A DNA stretch of 38,941 nucleotides, taken from CAXMQS01 sp964195995 (lineage in GTDB: Bacteria; Actinomycetota; Acidimicrobiia; Spongiisociales; JAOTWH01). This document shows positions 5,896 to 13,524 of the stretch, one piece after another. Numbering within the stretch: the first letter of the stretch is position 1; each line of letters begins with the position of its first letter. Below the pieces are notes generated by a model that was given only the letters and a program-made list of their open reading frames with translations, was not told where the DNA came from and did not search any database. The DNA lies in contig CAXMQS010000078.1 of NCBI GenBank assembly GCA_964195995.1, positions 1 through 38,941 of the forward strand, written 5' to 3'. Made by a program: the position numbers and the translations under genes.

Positions 5896-6888
5896 ATGGT
5901 CGGCGGCTACTCTGCTCCAATCGAACAAGGACGTCCCCTGCCCCGATATCTGACCGTCGCCGCCGCCCAGATGGGCCCCGTGCAGAGGGCCGACTCGCGA
6001 GCCGACGTCGTCGAGCGGCTCATAATCCTGCTGCGCGACGCCGCGGCTCAGAACGCCGAGCTCGTTGCGTTCCCCGAGCTGGCGTTGACCACCTTCTTCC
6101 CACGATGGGTGATGCCCATCGACGAGGCAGATGAGTTCTACGAGACCGAGATGCCCAACCAATTCACCCAGCCGCTGTGGGACGAGGCCGCCCGCCTCAA
6201 GGTCGGGTTCACGCTGGGTTACGCCCTCAAGACCGAGGACGGTCACCGCTACAACACCTACCACATGGTCGACAAAGCGGGCGCAACCGTCGGCAGGTAC
6301 CACAAGGTGCACATCCCGGGCCACCAGGAGTTCGAGCCATGGCGCGAGTTCCAGCATGCGGAACGGCTCTACTTCGAACCGGGCGACGACTTCCCGGTTT
6401 GGAATTCGTTCGACGCGGTCGTCGGCATGGCCATCTGCAACGATCGGCGCTGGTCGGAGACCTATCGAGTGATGGGCCTGCGTGGAGCGGAGCTCATAGT
6501 CATCGGATACAACACGCCGCTCCACTACGCCCCCGACCCCACCCAGACACCACTGCAGTCGTTCCACAACCACCTCGTGATGCAGGCCGGGGCCTACCAG
6601 AACGGCACCTACGTCATCGGGGTCGCCAAGGGCGGCGTCGAGGAGGGCGTCGAGTCGCTGGCTCAGTCGGCGATCATCGCACCGTCTGGCCAGATCATCC
6701 GGCAAGCAGTTACCACCGGAGATGAGGTGATCGTCGCCCGGATCGACCTCGACCAGACCAAGTTCTACAAGGGCACCCTCTTCGACTTCGAGCGCTATCG
6801 CGTCCCCGCTGCCTACCAGAGCATCGCCGAGGCCGGGGTCGGCGCCGAGTACGAGCGCCTCGACCTGCCCGACCCGCCGCCGGAGTGA
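5896..6888 (+). CDS. N-carbamoyl-D-amino acid hydrolase-like amidase
   Basis: This gene encodes 330 residues of the nitrilase superfamily, with the triad E61 (A-F-P-E-L-A-L-T-T-F-F-P-R-W), K137 (H-K-V-H-I-P-G-H) and C181 (A-I-C-N-D-R-R-W-S-E-T-Y-R-V-M-G-L). The F-P-E-L-A-L-T-T-F-F-P-R-W and C-N-D-R-R-W blocks are hallmarks of D-carbamoylases, which free D-amino acids from their N-carbamoyl form after hydantoin opening. Known members are about 305 residues. The extra length is at the N-terminus, where ATG 5896 has no ribosome site, so the true start may be a few codons downstream (CTG 5938) or the mRNA leaderless. No hydantoinase or racemase lies nearby. The divergent neighbour is another carbamoyl amidase. 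Confidence 0.85.
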   Translation: MVGGYSAPIEQGRPLPRYLTVAAAQMGPVQRADSRADVVERLIILLRDAAAQNAELVAFPELALTTFFPRWVMPIDEADEFYETEMPNQFTQPLWDEAARLKVGFTLGYALKTEDGHRYNTYHMVDKAGATVGRYHKVHIPGHQEFEPWREFQHAERLYFEPGDDFPVWNSFDAVVGMAICNDRRWSETYRVMGLRGAELIVIGYNTPLHYAPDPTQTPLQSFHNHLVMQAGAYQNGTYVIGVAKGGVEEGVESLAQSAIIAPSGQIIRQAVTTGDEVIVARIDLDQTKFYKGTLFDFERYRVPAAYQSIAEAGVGAEYERLDLPDPPPE

Positions 6889-6914
6889 ACGCCGCGCCAT
6901 GTCGGTGGGGGTGT

Positions 6915-7466
6915 CTAGACGTCCCTTATCCCGCTGATGATCAGGGCGATGCCGACGACGACGGCTAGGGCGCCGAGGAGGCGGGAGAGGCCGGTCATCA
7001 CCGTTTCGGAGGTGGGGGAGCGGCGCAGTGATGAGAGCAGCACCACAGCGGCTACCGGGATGGCCAGTGCCCACAGCGTGAAGCCAACGCCCTCATCGGC
7101 TCCGGTCGACTTCAGCAGAACGAAGAGCTCTGGGGAGAGCAGCACCGGGAAGAACACGGGCACCACACCCGCTGCCGAGCCGGGCAGCGATGCTTCCTGA
7201 CGGCGCTGAGGAAACGCCATAACCCACAGCCCGGCGCCGATGACAACGACCCCGGTGGCGATGCGCCACGACTCGGGGCTGATGTCGAGCCGGTCGAGAA
7301 TGCTGTCGGCAGCGGCCGTGATCGCCAAGGCTGCAGCGATGAGCAGGCCGAGACCAAAGGCGATTGCCTGCGGGCGCGGAAGCCCGTCGTCTTCTGGCAC
7401 GGAGAGCCGCCAGCGGAAGGGATTGGCGACGGCCAGGAAGGCGAAGGCGTAGAAGGCGAAGCTCAT
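6915..7466 (-). CDS. MarC-like integral membrane protein
   Basis: This gene encodes 183 residues with about six hydrophobic segments: residues 1-15, 33-53, 69-86, 100-118, 128-146 and 160-180. The N-P-F-R-W-R after the first segment and the F-P-V-L-L-S-P-E-L-F-V-L-L motif in the middle resemble the N-P and P-L-x-x-P signatures of MarC/UPF0056 proteins, whose transport role is unsettled. The length is a little short for that family (about 200-220). The start codon overlaps the stop of the preceding gene by 4 nt, so the two are translated together. Other small-permease families cannot be ruled out. Confidence 0.55.
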   Translation of the reverse strand: MSFAFYAFAFLAVANPFRWRLSVPEDDGLPRPQAIAFGLGLLIAAALAITAAADSILDRLDISPESWRIATGVVVIGAGLWVMAFPQRRQEASLPGSAAGVVPVFFPVLLSPELFVLLKSTGADEGVGFTLWALAIPVAAVVLLSSLRRSPTSETVMTGLSRLLGALAVVVGIALIISGIRDV

Positions 7467-8629
7467 GGTGCCTCTTCTAGCAGGGGGAGGACGGCGAGAA
7501 GAGCCGAGATGTTGTGCTGTTGGTCGTCCATCTGGCTGTAGTCACGGTAGAACCAAGCACCTTCTCCCAGGTCCGGGCGGTCGTAAGCGGCGGCCTGCAC
7601 GCCATCGACCTGGCTGGCCACCATCATCCCGGCGTAGCAGCGCAGGTCGTCCTCCATACCGGCTCGCATGTCGGTCATTCGAGCGTCGGTTGCCGAGAGA
7701 CGCCACAGCGCCGCCATGCCCTCGCCGGCGGTGCCGACTCCGGATGGGGGACCCGGCCATCCACGCACCAACAGGTTGACACCCTCGCCGGTGCGCTGCG
7801 ACTCGACTCGCAGCCGGATGCTGAAGAACCCGGCGAGGCGCCTGGCGTTGGCGATGAGCTCGTCGTCAAGCTTGTCCCGGCCAAGCTGGGCCATGCCGTA
7901 GGCAGCCCAGTGGTCGGGATAGCGGCTGACCTGGCCCTCGAGGCGGTCACGGTCCCTGGCCAGGTAGTAGGCAGTTGCGACTGCAGGGTCGAGGTAATCC
8001 AGGTGGGGGAACTGGGCGTCGAGCAGGGTGAGGCCCCAGAAGGCTTCTCCGGTGGCGAAGATGCCGTAGGTGTCGGGCAACGGCGCTTCGGTTTGGCGAT
8101 CCCAGAAGGCCAGCATCGAACCGTTCTCTTGCTGCTGACTCACCAGGAAACGGCCTACGTCGATCATCAGCCCATCGAATGAGGGATCCCCGGTGGCGTC
8201 CCGGCGGGTCGTCAGCGCCGCGGCGAGGAGGCCGTTGGCACCGAGTGGAGCATCGGCTGTGCCTTCCGCGAAGGCGGTCCCGCCGCCCGCAGCGACCAGA
8301 TTGGCCATTACGTAGCGGAGCGCCTGGTCGCCGTCGTCTACGAAGCGACGCTCTCCGGCCTCCGCTAGTTGGTACAGCGTCAGCATCGCTGCGGTGTGTC
8401 GGGCAGCGTTGTACTCACCCGGCACCTGGTCGATGTTCCTCCGGTAGCCGTAGGTGAATCTTCCGTCATCCTGAATACCTCTGGCCAGCCAGTCGCCGGC
8501 GTCGATGGCAGCCTGGCGAGCTTCAATTGCGGTCACGGCAGGACACACCTCGGGCGGAACGATCGCCACCCGAATGAGAGCTCCGCCGGCGATCCACAGG
8601 GCGAGGTGGGAGACGAGGAGGCGACGCAT
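7463..8629 (-). CDS. Secreted alpha/alpha-barrel protein (six-hairpin / terpenoid-cyclase-like fold)
   Basis: This gene encodes 388 residues. Residues 1-24 are a signal anchor. The rest is repeating pairs of helices with signatures of alpha/alpha-toroid proteins: R-F-T-Y-G-Y-R-R-N, E-Y-N-A-A-R-H-T-A-A-M-L-T-L-Y-Q-L, G-A-N-G-L-L-A-A-A-L and P-D-T-Y-G-I-F-A-T-G-E-A-F-W-G-L. H-W-A-A-Y-G-M-A and a final W-F-Y-R-D-Y-S-Q-M-D-D-Q-Q-H-N-I-S-A-L-L-A-V follow. Such folds serve sugar hydrolases, lyases and cyclases. No catalytic pair is obvious to me, so the substrate is unknown. It is divergent from the HTTM gene pair and followed, with a 4-nt overlap, by a membrane protein, so it may belong to one envelope function. 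It probably has a leaderless or near-leaderless mRNA: TAGGCT lies just upstream of the ATG. Confidence 0.6.
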   Translation of the reverse strand: MRRLLVSHLALWIAGGALIRVAIVPPEVCPAVTAIEARQAAIDAGDWLARGIQDDGRFTYGYRRNIDQVPGEYNAARHTAAMLTLYQLAEAGERRFVDDGDQALRYVMANLVAAGGGTAFAEGTADAPLGANGLLAAALTTRRDATGDPSFDGLMIDVGRFLVSQQQENGSMLAFWDRQTEAPLPDTYGIFATGEAFWGLTLLDAQFPHLDYLDPAVATAYYLARDRDRLEGQVSRYPDHWAAYGMAQLGRDKLDDELIANARRLAGFFSIRLRVESQRTGEGVNLLVRGWPGPPSGVGTAGEGMAALWRLSATDARMTDMRAGMEDDLRCYAGMMVASQVDGVQAAAYDRPDLGEGAWFYRDYSQMDDQQHNISALLAVLPLLEEAP

Positions 8630-8651
8630 GGGACGAGCCTAGGCAGTGACC

Positions 8652-8664
8652 ATTGGCGGCCAAT
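8652..8664. promoter_or_regulatory. Perfect palindrome in a divergent promoter
   Basis: ATTGGC-G-GCCAAT is a 13-bp perfect inverted repeat in the 57-bp gap between the divergent starts at 8629 and 8687. Position and symmetry suit a dimeric repressor or activator site controlling both sides. No regulator gene lies nearby. Confidence 0.4.
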
Positions 8665-8686
8665 AGGGTGCCACGTAGGAGGTGGC

Positions 8687-9118
8687 ATGCCGAAGTGGGG
8701 AGCCGTTGTCGTGTCGGTGGTCACCGTCTTCCTCGTCGTGCAACCGGCGTTTCGCGACCCGCCTCGCGACAGCTATCCGCTTTCCAACTTCCCGATGTTC
8801 GCGCAGCCCCTCGAGGCCACCAACAGCGCCGACGCCGTCATCGGGGTCACGGCGGACGGAGACCGACGCACCCTGTCGCCACAACGCATCGCCGAGACCG
8901 ACGAGGTCATCCAGGCCGTCGGCTACGTCCACAACGAGCTGGCCGCAGGCCGAACCGGCCGGCTGTGCTCCGACGTGGCGCAGCGGGTTGCCGACGCGGG
9001 ACCTTCACAGGTCGTGTCGATACAGGTGCTCACTGAGCGCCAGGACGCCGTCGCCTACTTCCAGGGCGCTCGCAACCCCGAGGTAACGCTCCACGCCAGT
9101 TGCGAGGTGGTGAGATGA
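8687..9118 (+). CDS. HTTM-associated membrane-anchored protein
   Basis: This gene encodes 143 residues from an ATG with GTAGGAGG 5 nt upstream. Residues 5-22 are an N-terminal membrane anchor. Directly after it comes the motif S-Y-P-L-S-N-F-P-M-F-A-Q-P, then a roughly 110-residue soluble domain outside the membrane with two Cys (L-C-S-D-V and A-S-C-E-V). In my reading, small proteins with Y-P-x-S-x-F/Y-P-M-F usually sit beside genes for HTTM (gamma-carboxylase-like) proteins, as here, where the next gene starts inside its stop codon. It is probably a partner or substrate-presenting subunit of that membrane enzyme. No enzymatic motif is seen in it. Confidence 0.65.
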   Translation: MPKWGAVVVSVVTVFLVVQPAFRDPPRDSYPLSNFPMFAQPLEATNSADAVIGVTADGDRRTLSPQRIAETDEVIQAVGYVHNELAAGRTGRLCSDVAQRVADAGPSQVVSIQVLTERQDAVAYFQGARNPEVTLHASCEVVR

Positions 9119-10032
9119 AGCTGTCGAGTCGCCGGCGGTCGATGAGGCTGTTGCGCCCGGCTCCACCACTCCGTCTCGGATTGTTGCGCGCCCTCGTCGG
9201 GACCTTCGCCACCATCTATCTCCTTGCTCGCCTGCCCCACCTGATCTCTTTCGGAGACTTCCCGGCCGAGCGCTTCGCTCCTGTCGGTCCGGTTGGTCTG
9301 CTCGATCAACCGCTGGCTGCCGGGGCTGTGACGACTCTTGTGCTGGCAGCCGTCGCCCTCGGTGCCGCGTTCACCACTGGCTGGCGGTATCGCATCAGCG
9401 GTCCCGCCTTCGCCCTGCTCTTCCTGTGGGTGACGACCTATCGCAACTCCTGGGGGACGGTGTTGCACACCGAGAACCTGCTGGCTCTGCAGGTGCTGGT
9501 GATCGGATTCGTGCGGGCGGCGGACGCTTTCTCCCTGGACGCTCGCAGGGTTGGCGAGGAGCGGTCGGAGTCGTGGCGGTATGGCTGGCCGATCCGCCTG
9601 GTCACTGTTGTAACGGTGCTCACCTACTTCGTCGCGGGCTGGGCCAAGATCCGCTTCGGGGGAGCGGAATGGCTGTTCGGAGACACCCTCCGCAACCAGA
9701 TCGCCCACGACAACCTGCGCAAGCTGCTTCTCGGCGACTTCTACTCGCCGTTCGGCGGGTGGCTCACCCAGTTCGGCTGGCTGTTCCCTCCGATGGCGAT
9801 CGGGTCGGCGATCATCGAGCTCGGCGCCCCGCTGGCGTTGACCAACGGTCGGCTTGGCCGCTGGTGGGCGAGAGCGGCTTGGAGCTTCCACGTGGCGATC
9901 ATGGCCGTCATGGCGATTGTCTTCGCCTACCAGATCTCCTTTGTCGCCTTCGCCGCCTTCTTCCGTCTGGAGGTCGGATGGGAGCGGGTGAGAGGCTGGC
10001 GGCTGTGGCGACAGCGAGCTACCGCGACATAG
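9115..10032 (+). CDS. HTTM-domain protein (vitamin K-dependent gamma-carboxylase-like)
   Basis: This gene encodes 305 residues with several transmembrane segments. ATG 9115 overlaps the previous stop (ATGA). The N-terminus is basic (K-L-S-S-R-R-R-S-M-R). Recognisable HTTM features are A-R-L-P-H-L-I-S-F-G-D-F-P in the first loop, the aromatic W-V-T-T-Y-R-N-S-W-G segment, H-T-E-N-L-L-A-L-Q, Y-F-V-A-G-W-A-K-I-R-F-G-G-A-E-W near residue 180 and a late F-H-V-A-I-M-A-V-M helix. The domain is shared with the membrane part of gamma-glutamyl carboxylase, but bacterial members mostly have unknown substrates. It lacks the soluble C-terminal domain of true carboxylases, so carboxylation itself should not be assumed. 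A terminator-like hairpin follows 7 nt after the stop. Confidence 0.75.
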   Translation: MKLSSRRRSMRLLRPAPPLRLGLLRALVGTFATIYLLARLPHLISFGDFPAERFAPVGPVGLLDQPLAAGAVTTLVLAAVALGAAFTTGWRYRISGPAFALLFLWVTTYRNSWGTVLHTENLLALQVLVIGFVRAADAFSLDARRVGEERSESWRYGWPIRLVTVVTVLTYFVAGWAKIRFGGAEWLFGDTLRNQIAHDNLRKLLLGDFYSPFGGWLTQFGWLFPPMAIGSAIIELGAPLALTNGRLGRWWARAAWSFHVAIMAVMAIVFAYQISFVAFAAFFRLEVGWERVRGWRLWRQRATAT

Positions 10033-10038
10033 CTCTTC

Positions 10039-10070
10039 CCCCTCCAGAGTGGTCCGAAGGGCCGGAGGGG
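10039..10070 (+). terminator. Stem-loop after the HTTM gene
   Basis: CCCCTCC (10039-10045) pairs with GGAGGGG (10064-10070), and GGTCC (10051-10055) with GGGCC (10059-10063) inside it. It begins 7 nt past the stop at 10032. There is no T tract, so it may end transcription with Rho or protect the 3' end. Confidence 0.45.
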
Positions 10071-10155
10071 TCGAACTGGGAGGCGACCGCTCTCGCCTGA
10101 GCGTCAGGACCTTTGGCAGGGAGAGTGGCCGCAGCAATCGTTTTAGAGTTGCGTC

Positions 10156-10587
10156 GTGGATCATCTCGAGCTTGCCAGGACGACGTTCAACAAGACGTGG
10201 GAACTCCTCGATCGCGAGGATCGAACCGACGAGGATGATCGAGAGATGGCGGCGATGGCGCTGGCCTCTCGCTACCACTGGCGCCAAGCGGGGGAGGCCA
10301 CGAACCATTCGATCAGCGACTGGCAGGTATCTCGGGTGTTCTCGGTGCTGGGGGACGCGCCGATGGCGCTCTCATTCGGCAAAGCGGCTCTCGAGGTGGC
10401 GATGGAGTCAGAGTTGACCCCCTTCTACGTCGGGTTCGGCCACGAGGCGGTAGCTCGGGCAGCGGCGTTGGCAGGCGACACGGCGATCCGCGACGACCAC
10501 CTCGCAAAGGCACGGGCCCAGGCTGAGGCTGTTGAGGACGCTGAAGAGCGCAAGATGCTCACCAACGATCTCGAAACCATCGCGTGA
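10156..10587 (+). CDS. Conserved hypothetical TPR-like helical protein
   Basis: This gene encodes 143 residues, all alpha-helical, with no signal or membrane segment. It has the pattern of a small actinobacterial family: K-T-W-E-L-L-D-R-E-D-R-T-x-E-D-D-x-E-M, then A-S-R-Y-H-W-R-Q-A-G-E-A-T-N, then W-Q-V-S-R-V-F-S-V-L-G-D, then a G-F-G-H-E-A-V-A-R-A-A-A-L-A-G-D repeat and a final helix with K-A-R-A-Q-A. The pairs of helices look like tetratricopeptide-type repeats, so protein binding is likely, but the role is unknown. GTG 10156 has no ribosome site; TAGAGT ends 7 nt before it, suggesting a leaderless message. It overlaps the next gene by 4 nt, so the two share an mRNA. Confidence 0.7.
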   Translation: MDHLELARTTFNKTWELLDREDRTDEDDREMAAMALASRYHWRQAGEATNHSISDWQVSRVFSVLGDAPMALSFGKAALEVAMESELTPFYVGFGHEAVARAAALAGDTAIRDDHLAKARAQAEAVEDAEERKMLTNDLETIA

Positions 10588-11279
10588 GCTTTCCGCAGCG
10601 GCGTCTCGCCGATACTCCCGCCGTCACCACGGATCAGATGAGGGAAGTCGACCGGCTCATGATCGAGGATGCCGGCATCTCGCTGTTGCAGATGATGGAG
10701 AACGCCGGGCGCTCGCTGGCGGCGGTGGTGCTGGCTCGGCACCCGGGCGCCTCTGTGACCGTTCTCGCCGGCACGGGAGGCAACGGCGGAGGGGGACTGG
10801 TGGCCGCCCGCCACCTCGTCAATCGGGGCTCACAGGTTTCCGTTGCCATGAGCTCGGACGAACTCTCTACGGTCGCCGACCTTCAGCTCGAGATCGTCAA
10901 GGCAATGGGTGTGCCCACGAGTGCAGAGCCGGCATTCTCCGACATCATCATCGATGCCCTCGTCGGCTACAGCCTGCGGGGTGCCCCGCGGGGCCGGACG
11001 GCAGAGCTGATCGACTGGGCCAATGGTGCCGGCGCCAAGGTCGTGGCTCTTGACGTGCCTTCGGGTCTTGACTCGACCACAGGCGAGACCCCGGGTTCGG
11101 CTATCTCGGCGGCAGCCACCATGACCATCGCACTACCCAAGACCGGACTCGCTGATAGCGAACGGGTCGGAGACCTCTATCTGACCGACATCTCCGTTCC
11201 CCAAAGCGTCTATGAGGCGCTAGGTGTTCCTGTTCCTGCCGATCTCTTCGCCCAGGGACAGGTGTTAGCCCTCACCTGA
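10584..11279 (+). CDS. nnrE: NAD(P)H-hydrate epimerase (YjeF N-terminal domain)
   Basis: This gene encodes 231 residues, only the YjeF_N domain. The enzyme interconverts the R and S forms of damaged, hydrated NAD(P)H so that a dehydratase can repair it. Visible are M-R-E-V-D-R-L-M-I-E-D-A-G-I-S at the N-terminus, the phosphate/K+ loop G-T-G-G-N-G-G-G-G-L-V-A-A-R, the D-A-L-V-G-Y-S-L-R-G-A-P-R-G strand-turn and D-V-P-S-G-L-D-S-T-T-G-E. Most epimerases have N-N-G-G-D-G in the loop; here the Asp position is Gly, which may alter cation binding. The dehydratase domain (NnrD), often fused, is absent from the window. GTG 10584 overlaps the upstream stop. Confidence 0.8.
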   Translation: MSFPQRRLADTPAVTTDQMREVDRLMIEDAGISLLQMMENAGRSLAAVVLARHPGASVTVLAGTGGNGGGGLVAARHLVNRGSQVSVAMSSDELSTVADLQLEIVKAMGVPTSAEPAFSDIIIDALVGYSLRGAPRGRTAELIDWANGAGAKVVALDVPSGLDSTTGETPGSAISAAATMTIALPKTGLADSERVGDLYLTDISVPQSVYEALGVPVPADLFAQGQVLALT

Positions 11280-11326
11280 GACCGCGGTCCGAGACGTCCC
11301 AGCGGGAAGTCCTAGCATCGGTCGCT

Positions 11327-12397
11327 ATGACGGATATCGACGACATCCTGGCTGCTCTCGACGAGGTCGCGCCATTCGACAGAGCAATCGGTTGGGACGT
11401 CGTGGGACTGGCCGTGGGGGACTCCACGGCGGACGTCGACACGGTGGCGGTGTGTCATGACGCCACCGGGCCGGTGGTCGATGCCGCCATCGCGGCGGGT
11501 GTTGGTCTTCTCATCACCTACCACCCGCTGCTGTTTCGGCCGACCCGCAGGTTCACCAGCGGCCCCGACGCCGCCGGGCGTGCCTTCCGACTCGCCGCAG
11601 CCGGGGTGGCGGTTGGGACCGTTCACACCGCCTTCGACGTTGCCCCGGGTGGCGCCGCCGACGCATTGGCGGCTGCCGTCGGGATCGTCGGTCCGTCCGG
11701 ATTCGGCCCCATGTGGGGGGGTGACTCGGCCAAGGTTGTCGCCTTCGTCCCTGCCGAAGCGGCCGATGCCGTCGCCGCGGCGATGGCCGACGCCGGGGGC
11801 GGGACCATCGGCAACTACAGCTCCTGCTCGTTCCGGAGCGAGGGCGTTGGCAATTACACGGCTGGGCCCGGGGCGAATCCGACTGTGGGGAGCCAAGGTG
11901 CCAACACACTGGACGAGGTCCGTCTCGAGATGAATGCACCTGCCGGTAGCGTCGACGCTGTCGTTGCGGCGCTGGTGGCTGCCCACCCCTACGAAGAACC
12001 CACCTACGACGTGTACGACCGACGCGGCGACGCAGCGATGCTGGGCAGGCAGGGCCCCATCGCTTCGGTGACGCTGGGCGATCTTGCAGCCGCGATCGCT
12101 GAGACGCTGACTTGCGCTCCGCGGGTGGCCGGCGACATGAACCGATCGGTGTCGAGCGCTGCAGTGCTGCCGGGAGCCGGCGGCGACTTCATCACTGCAG
12201 CTGCGGCCGACGTAGTCATCACCGGTGATGTACGTCACCATGAGGCTCGACTGGCAATGGAGTCGGGCACGGCTGTTATCGATGCCGGGCACGCCGCGAC
12301 CGAGAGGCCAGGAGTAAGGGCGCTGTACGCTGCCGTCTCGCAGATCGCCGAAACCGTCGATCTGACCGCCGTCGATGCAGACCCGTGGGGCCGATGA
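11327..12397 (+). CDS. Nif3-like dinuclear metal-centre protein
   Basis: This gene encodes 356 residues, the long form of the family. Residues 1-115 and 245-356 form the metal-binding halves: G-W-D-V-V-G-L, I-T-Y-H-P-L-L-F (H66), T-V-H-T-A-F-D-V-A-P-G-G and G-D-V-R-H-H-E-A. Residues 120-235 are the PII/CutA-like insert (N-Y-S-S-C-S-F, V-G-N-Y-T, H-P-Y-E-E-P-T-Y-D-V). Members form hexamers with paired metals and are sometimes labelled GTP cyclohydrolase type 2, though the true reaction is unsettled. ATG 11327 has no ribosome site; TAGCAT 9 nt upstream suggests a leaderless transcript. It overlaps the next gene by 4 nt. Nif3 beside a zinc-ribbon coiled coil and an RNase H is a familiar actinobacterial grouping. 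Confidence 0.88.
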   Translation: MTDIDDILAALDEVAPFDRAIGWDVVGLAVGDSTADVDTVAVCHDATGPVVDAAIAAGVGLLITYHPLLFRPTRRFTSGPDAAGRAFRLAAAGVAVGTVHTAFDVAPGGAADALAAAVGIVGPSGFGPMWGGDSAKVVAFVPAEAADAVAAAMADAGGGTIGNYSSCSFRSEGVGNYTAGPGANPTVGSQGANTLDEVRLEMNAPAGSVDAVVAALVAAHPYEEPTYDVYDRRGDAAMLGRQGPIASVTLGDLAAAIAETLTCAPRVAGDMNRSVSSAAVLPGAGGDFITAAAADVVITGDVRHHEARLAMESGTAVIDAGHAATERPGVRALYAAVSQIAETVDLTAVDADPWGR

Positions 12398-13116
12398 AAC
12401 AGCTAAATGAGTTCGATGATCTCCTTGACCTCCAAGCGGTCGACCTTGAGATTGACGGATTGTTGGAGGAACGGTCGAGCCTGCCTGCGCTCGAGCAATA
12501 CAAGGAGGCGCACGAGGCTGCGGCCGTCGCCTCCGCGGAGCTGGAGGTCATCCAAGAGGAGGCCAAGCGCATCAGGCTGGCTCTAGACAAGTCGGATGGT
12601 GAGCTCACCATCGCCGAGGAGAAGCGGGATGCCGAGGAGAGGCGCCTCTACGCCGGTGGGCTCAATGCCAGAGAGACCGGCGCTCTCATGGCCGAGGTTG
12701 AGATGCTCAAGACGAGGACCGCCGATATGGAAGTGCTGACGCTGGACTTGATGGAAGAGCGCGACAACCACCAGGTTGTTGTCGACGCCAAGACGGCGGC
12801 TCTCGAGGAGATCACGGCGAACGAAGAGCGCCTGAAAGGTGTGATCAAGACTGCTTGGGCCGAGCTGGATGCCGAGATCGCCCGTCAGGAAGAGAACAAG
12901 TTGGGCATCGTCAAGCTCATCGAACCAGAGCTGATGGAGGCATACGAAGAGCTGCGGCCTATCAAGGACGGAGTGGCCGTCGGCAGGCTTGTCGAGGGCA
13001 TTTGCGGCGGCTGTCACCTGAGGCTCAACGAGGCCGAGCAATTGCAAGCTGCCAAGACGAGTCCACCTCGCTGCGTGCATTGTCGGCGGCTCCTCGTCAT
13101 TCTGCCCGGGATCTAG
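12394..13116 (+). CDS. Coiled-coil protein with C-terminal zinc ribbon (zf-RING_7 family)
   Basis: This gene encodes 240 residues from the ATG that overlaps the Nif3 stop (ATGA); an ATG 9 nt upstream lies inside nif3. Residues 1-185 form a long antiparallel coiled coil, rich in Glu and Lys/Arg, with L-Y-A-G-G-L-N-A-R-E-T-G-A-L near residue 90, a conserved block in this family. The C-terminus has G-I-C-G-G-C-H-L-R-L near residue 205 and R-C-V-H-C-R-R-L-L near residue 228, two knuckles for one zinc. Relatives are putative nucleic-acid-binding proteins and often accompany nif3, but the role is unproven. RNase H follows after 6 nt. Confidence 0.85.
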   Translation: MKQLNEFDDLLDLQAVDLEIDGLLEERSSLPALEQYKEAHEAAAVASAELEVIQEEAKRIRLALDKSDGELTIAEEKRDAEERRLYAGGLNARETGALMAEVEMLKTRTADMEVLTLDLMEERDNHQVVVDAKTAALEEITANEERLKGVIKTAWAELDAEIARQEENKLGIVKLIEPELMEAYEELRPIKDGVAVGRLVEGICGGCHLRLNEAEQLQAAKTSPPRCVHCRRLLVILPGI

Positions 13117-13122
13117 CTACTG

Positions 13123-13524
13123 ATGACCAAGATGATCGTCTACACCGACGGCGCCTCGCGGGGTAACCCAGGTCGTGCCTCTATCGGAGCGGCTATCTAC
13201 GCCACTGATGGCGGGGAGATGATCGGATCGGTGTCGGAGGACATCGGCCACGCCACCAACAACGTTGCCGAGTACAAGGCTGTGATCGCGGGCCTCGAAG
13301 AGGCGCTCCGACTCGGGGCCACCGAGGTCGAACTGCGAGCGGACAGCCTCTTGCTAGTGCGCCAGCTCACGGGCGAGTACCGGGTGAAGGCTCCTGGTCT
13401 GCGGCCGCTGGCCTCGGCAGCAACTCGCCTGCTCCGCCAGTTCAAGGCGACTGAGATCAATCATGTGCGCAGGGAGTTCAACGAGGTCGCAGACGCCCTC
13501 GCCAACGCCGCCCTCGATCGATGA
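13123..13524 (+). CDS. Ribonuclease H family protein
   Basis: This gene encodes 133 residues, a single RNase H fold. The four acidic active-site residues are visible: D9 (V-Y-T-D-G-A-S-R-G-N-P-G), E50 (T-N-N-V-A-E-Y-K-A), D74 (L-R-A-D-S-L-L-L-V-R-Q) and D124 (N-E-V-A-D-A-L-A-N). These suit the cutting of RNA in RNA:DNA hybrids. In other Actinobacteria this domain may be fused to a phosphatase domain; here it stands alone. It lacks the basic handle helix of E. coli RNase HI, as expected for this class. The stop overlaps the next start by 4 nt, continuing the run nnrE-nif3-zinc ribbon-RNase H-YdjM. Confidence 0.88.
   Translation: MTKMIVYTDGASRGNPGRASIGAAIYATDGGEMIGSVSEDIGHATNNVAEYKAVIAGLEEALRLGATEVELRADSLLLVRQLTGEYRVKAPGLRPLASAATRLLRQFKATEINHVRREFNEVADALANAALDR

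Noticed and set aside
4993..7074. Very long minus-strand frame across both amidases
   Set aside because: Only 4993-5835 has family homology. The upstream part is antisense to the D-carbamoylase gene, and the ATG at 5835 has its own ribosome site.
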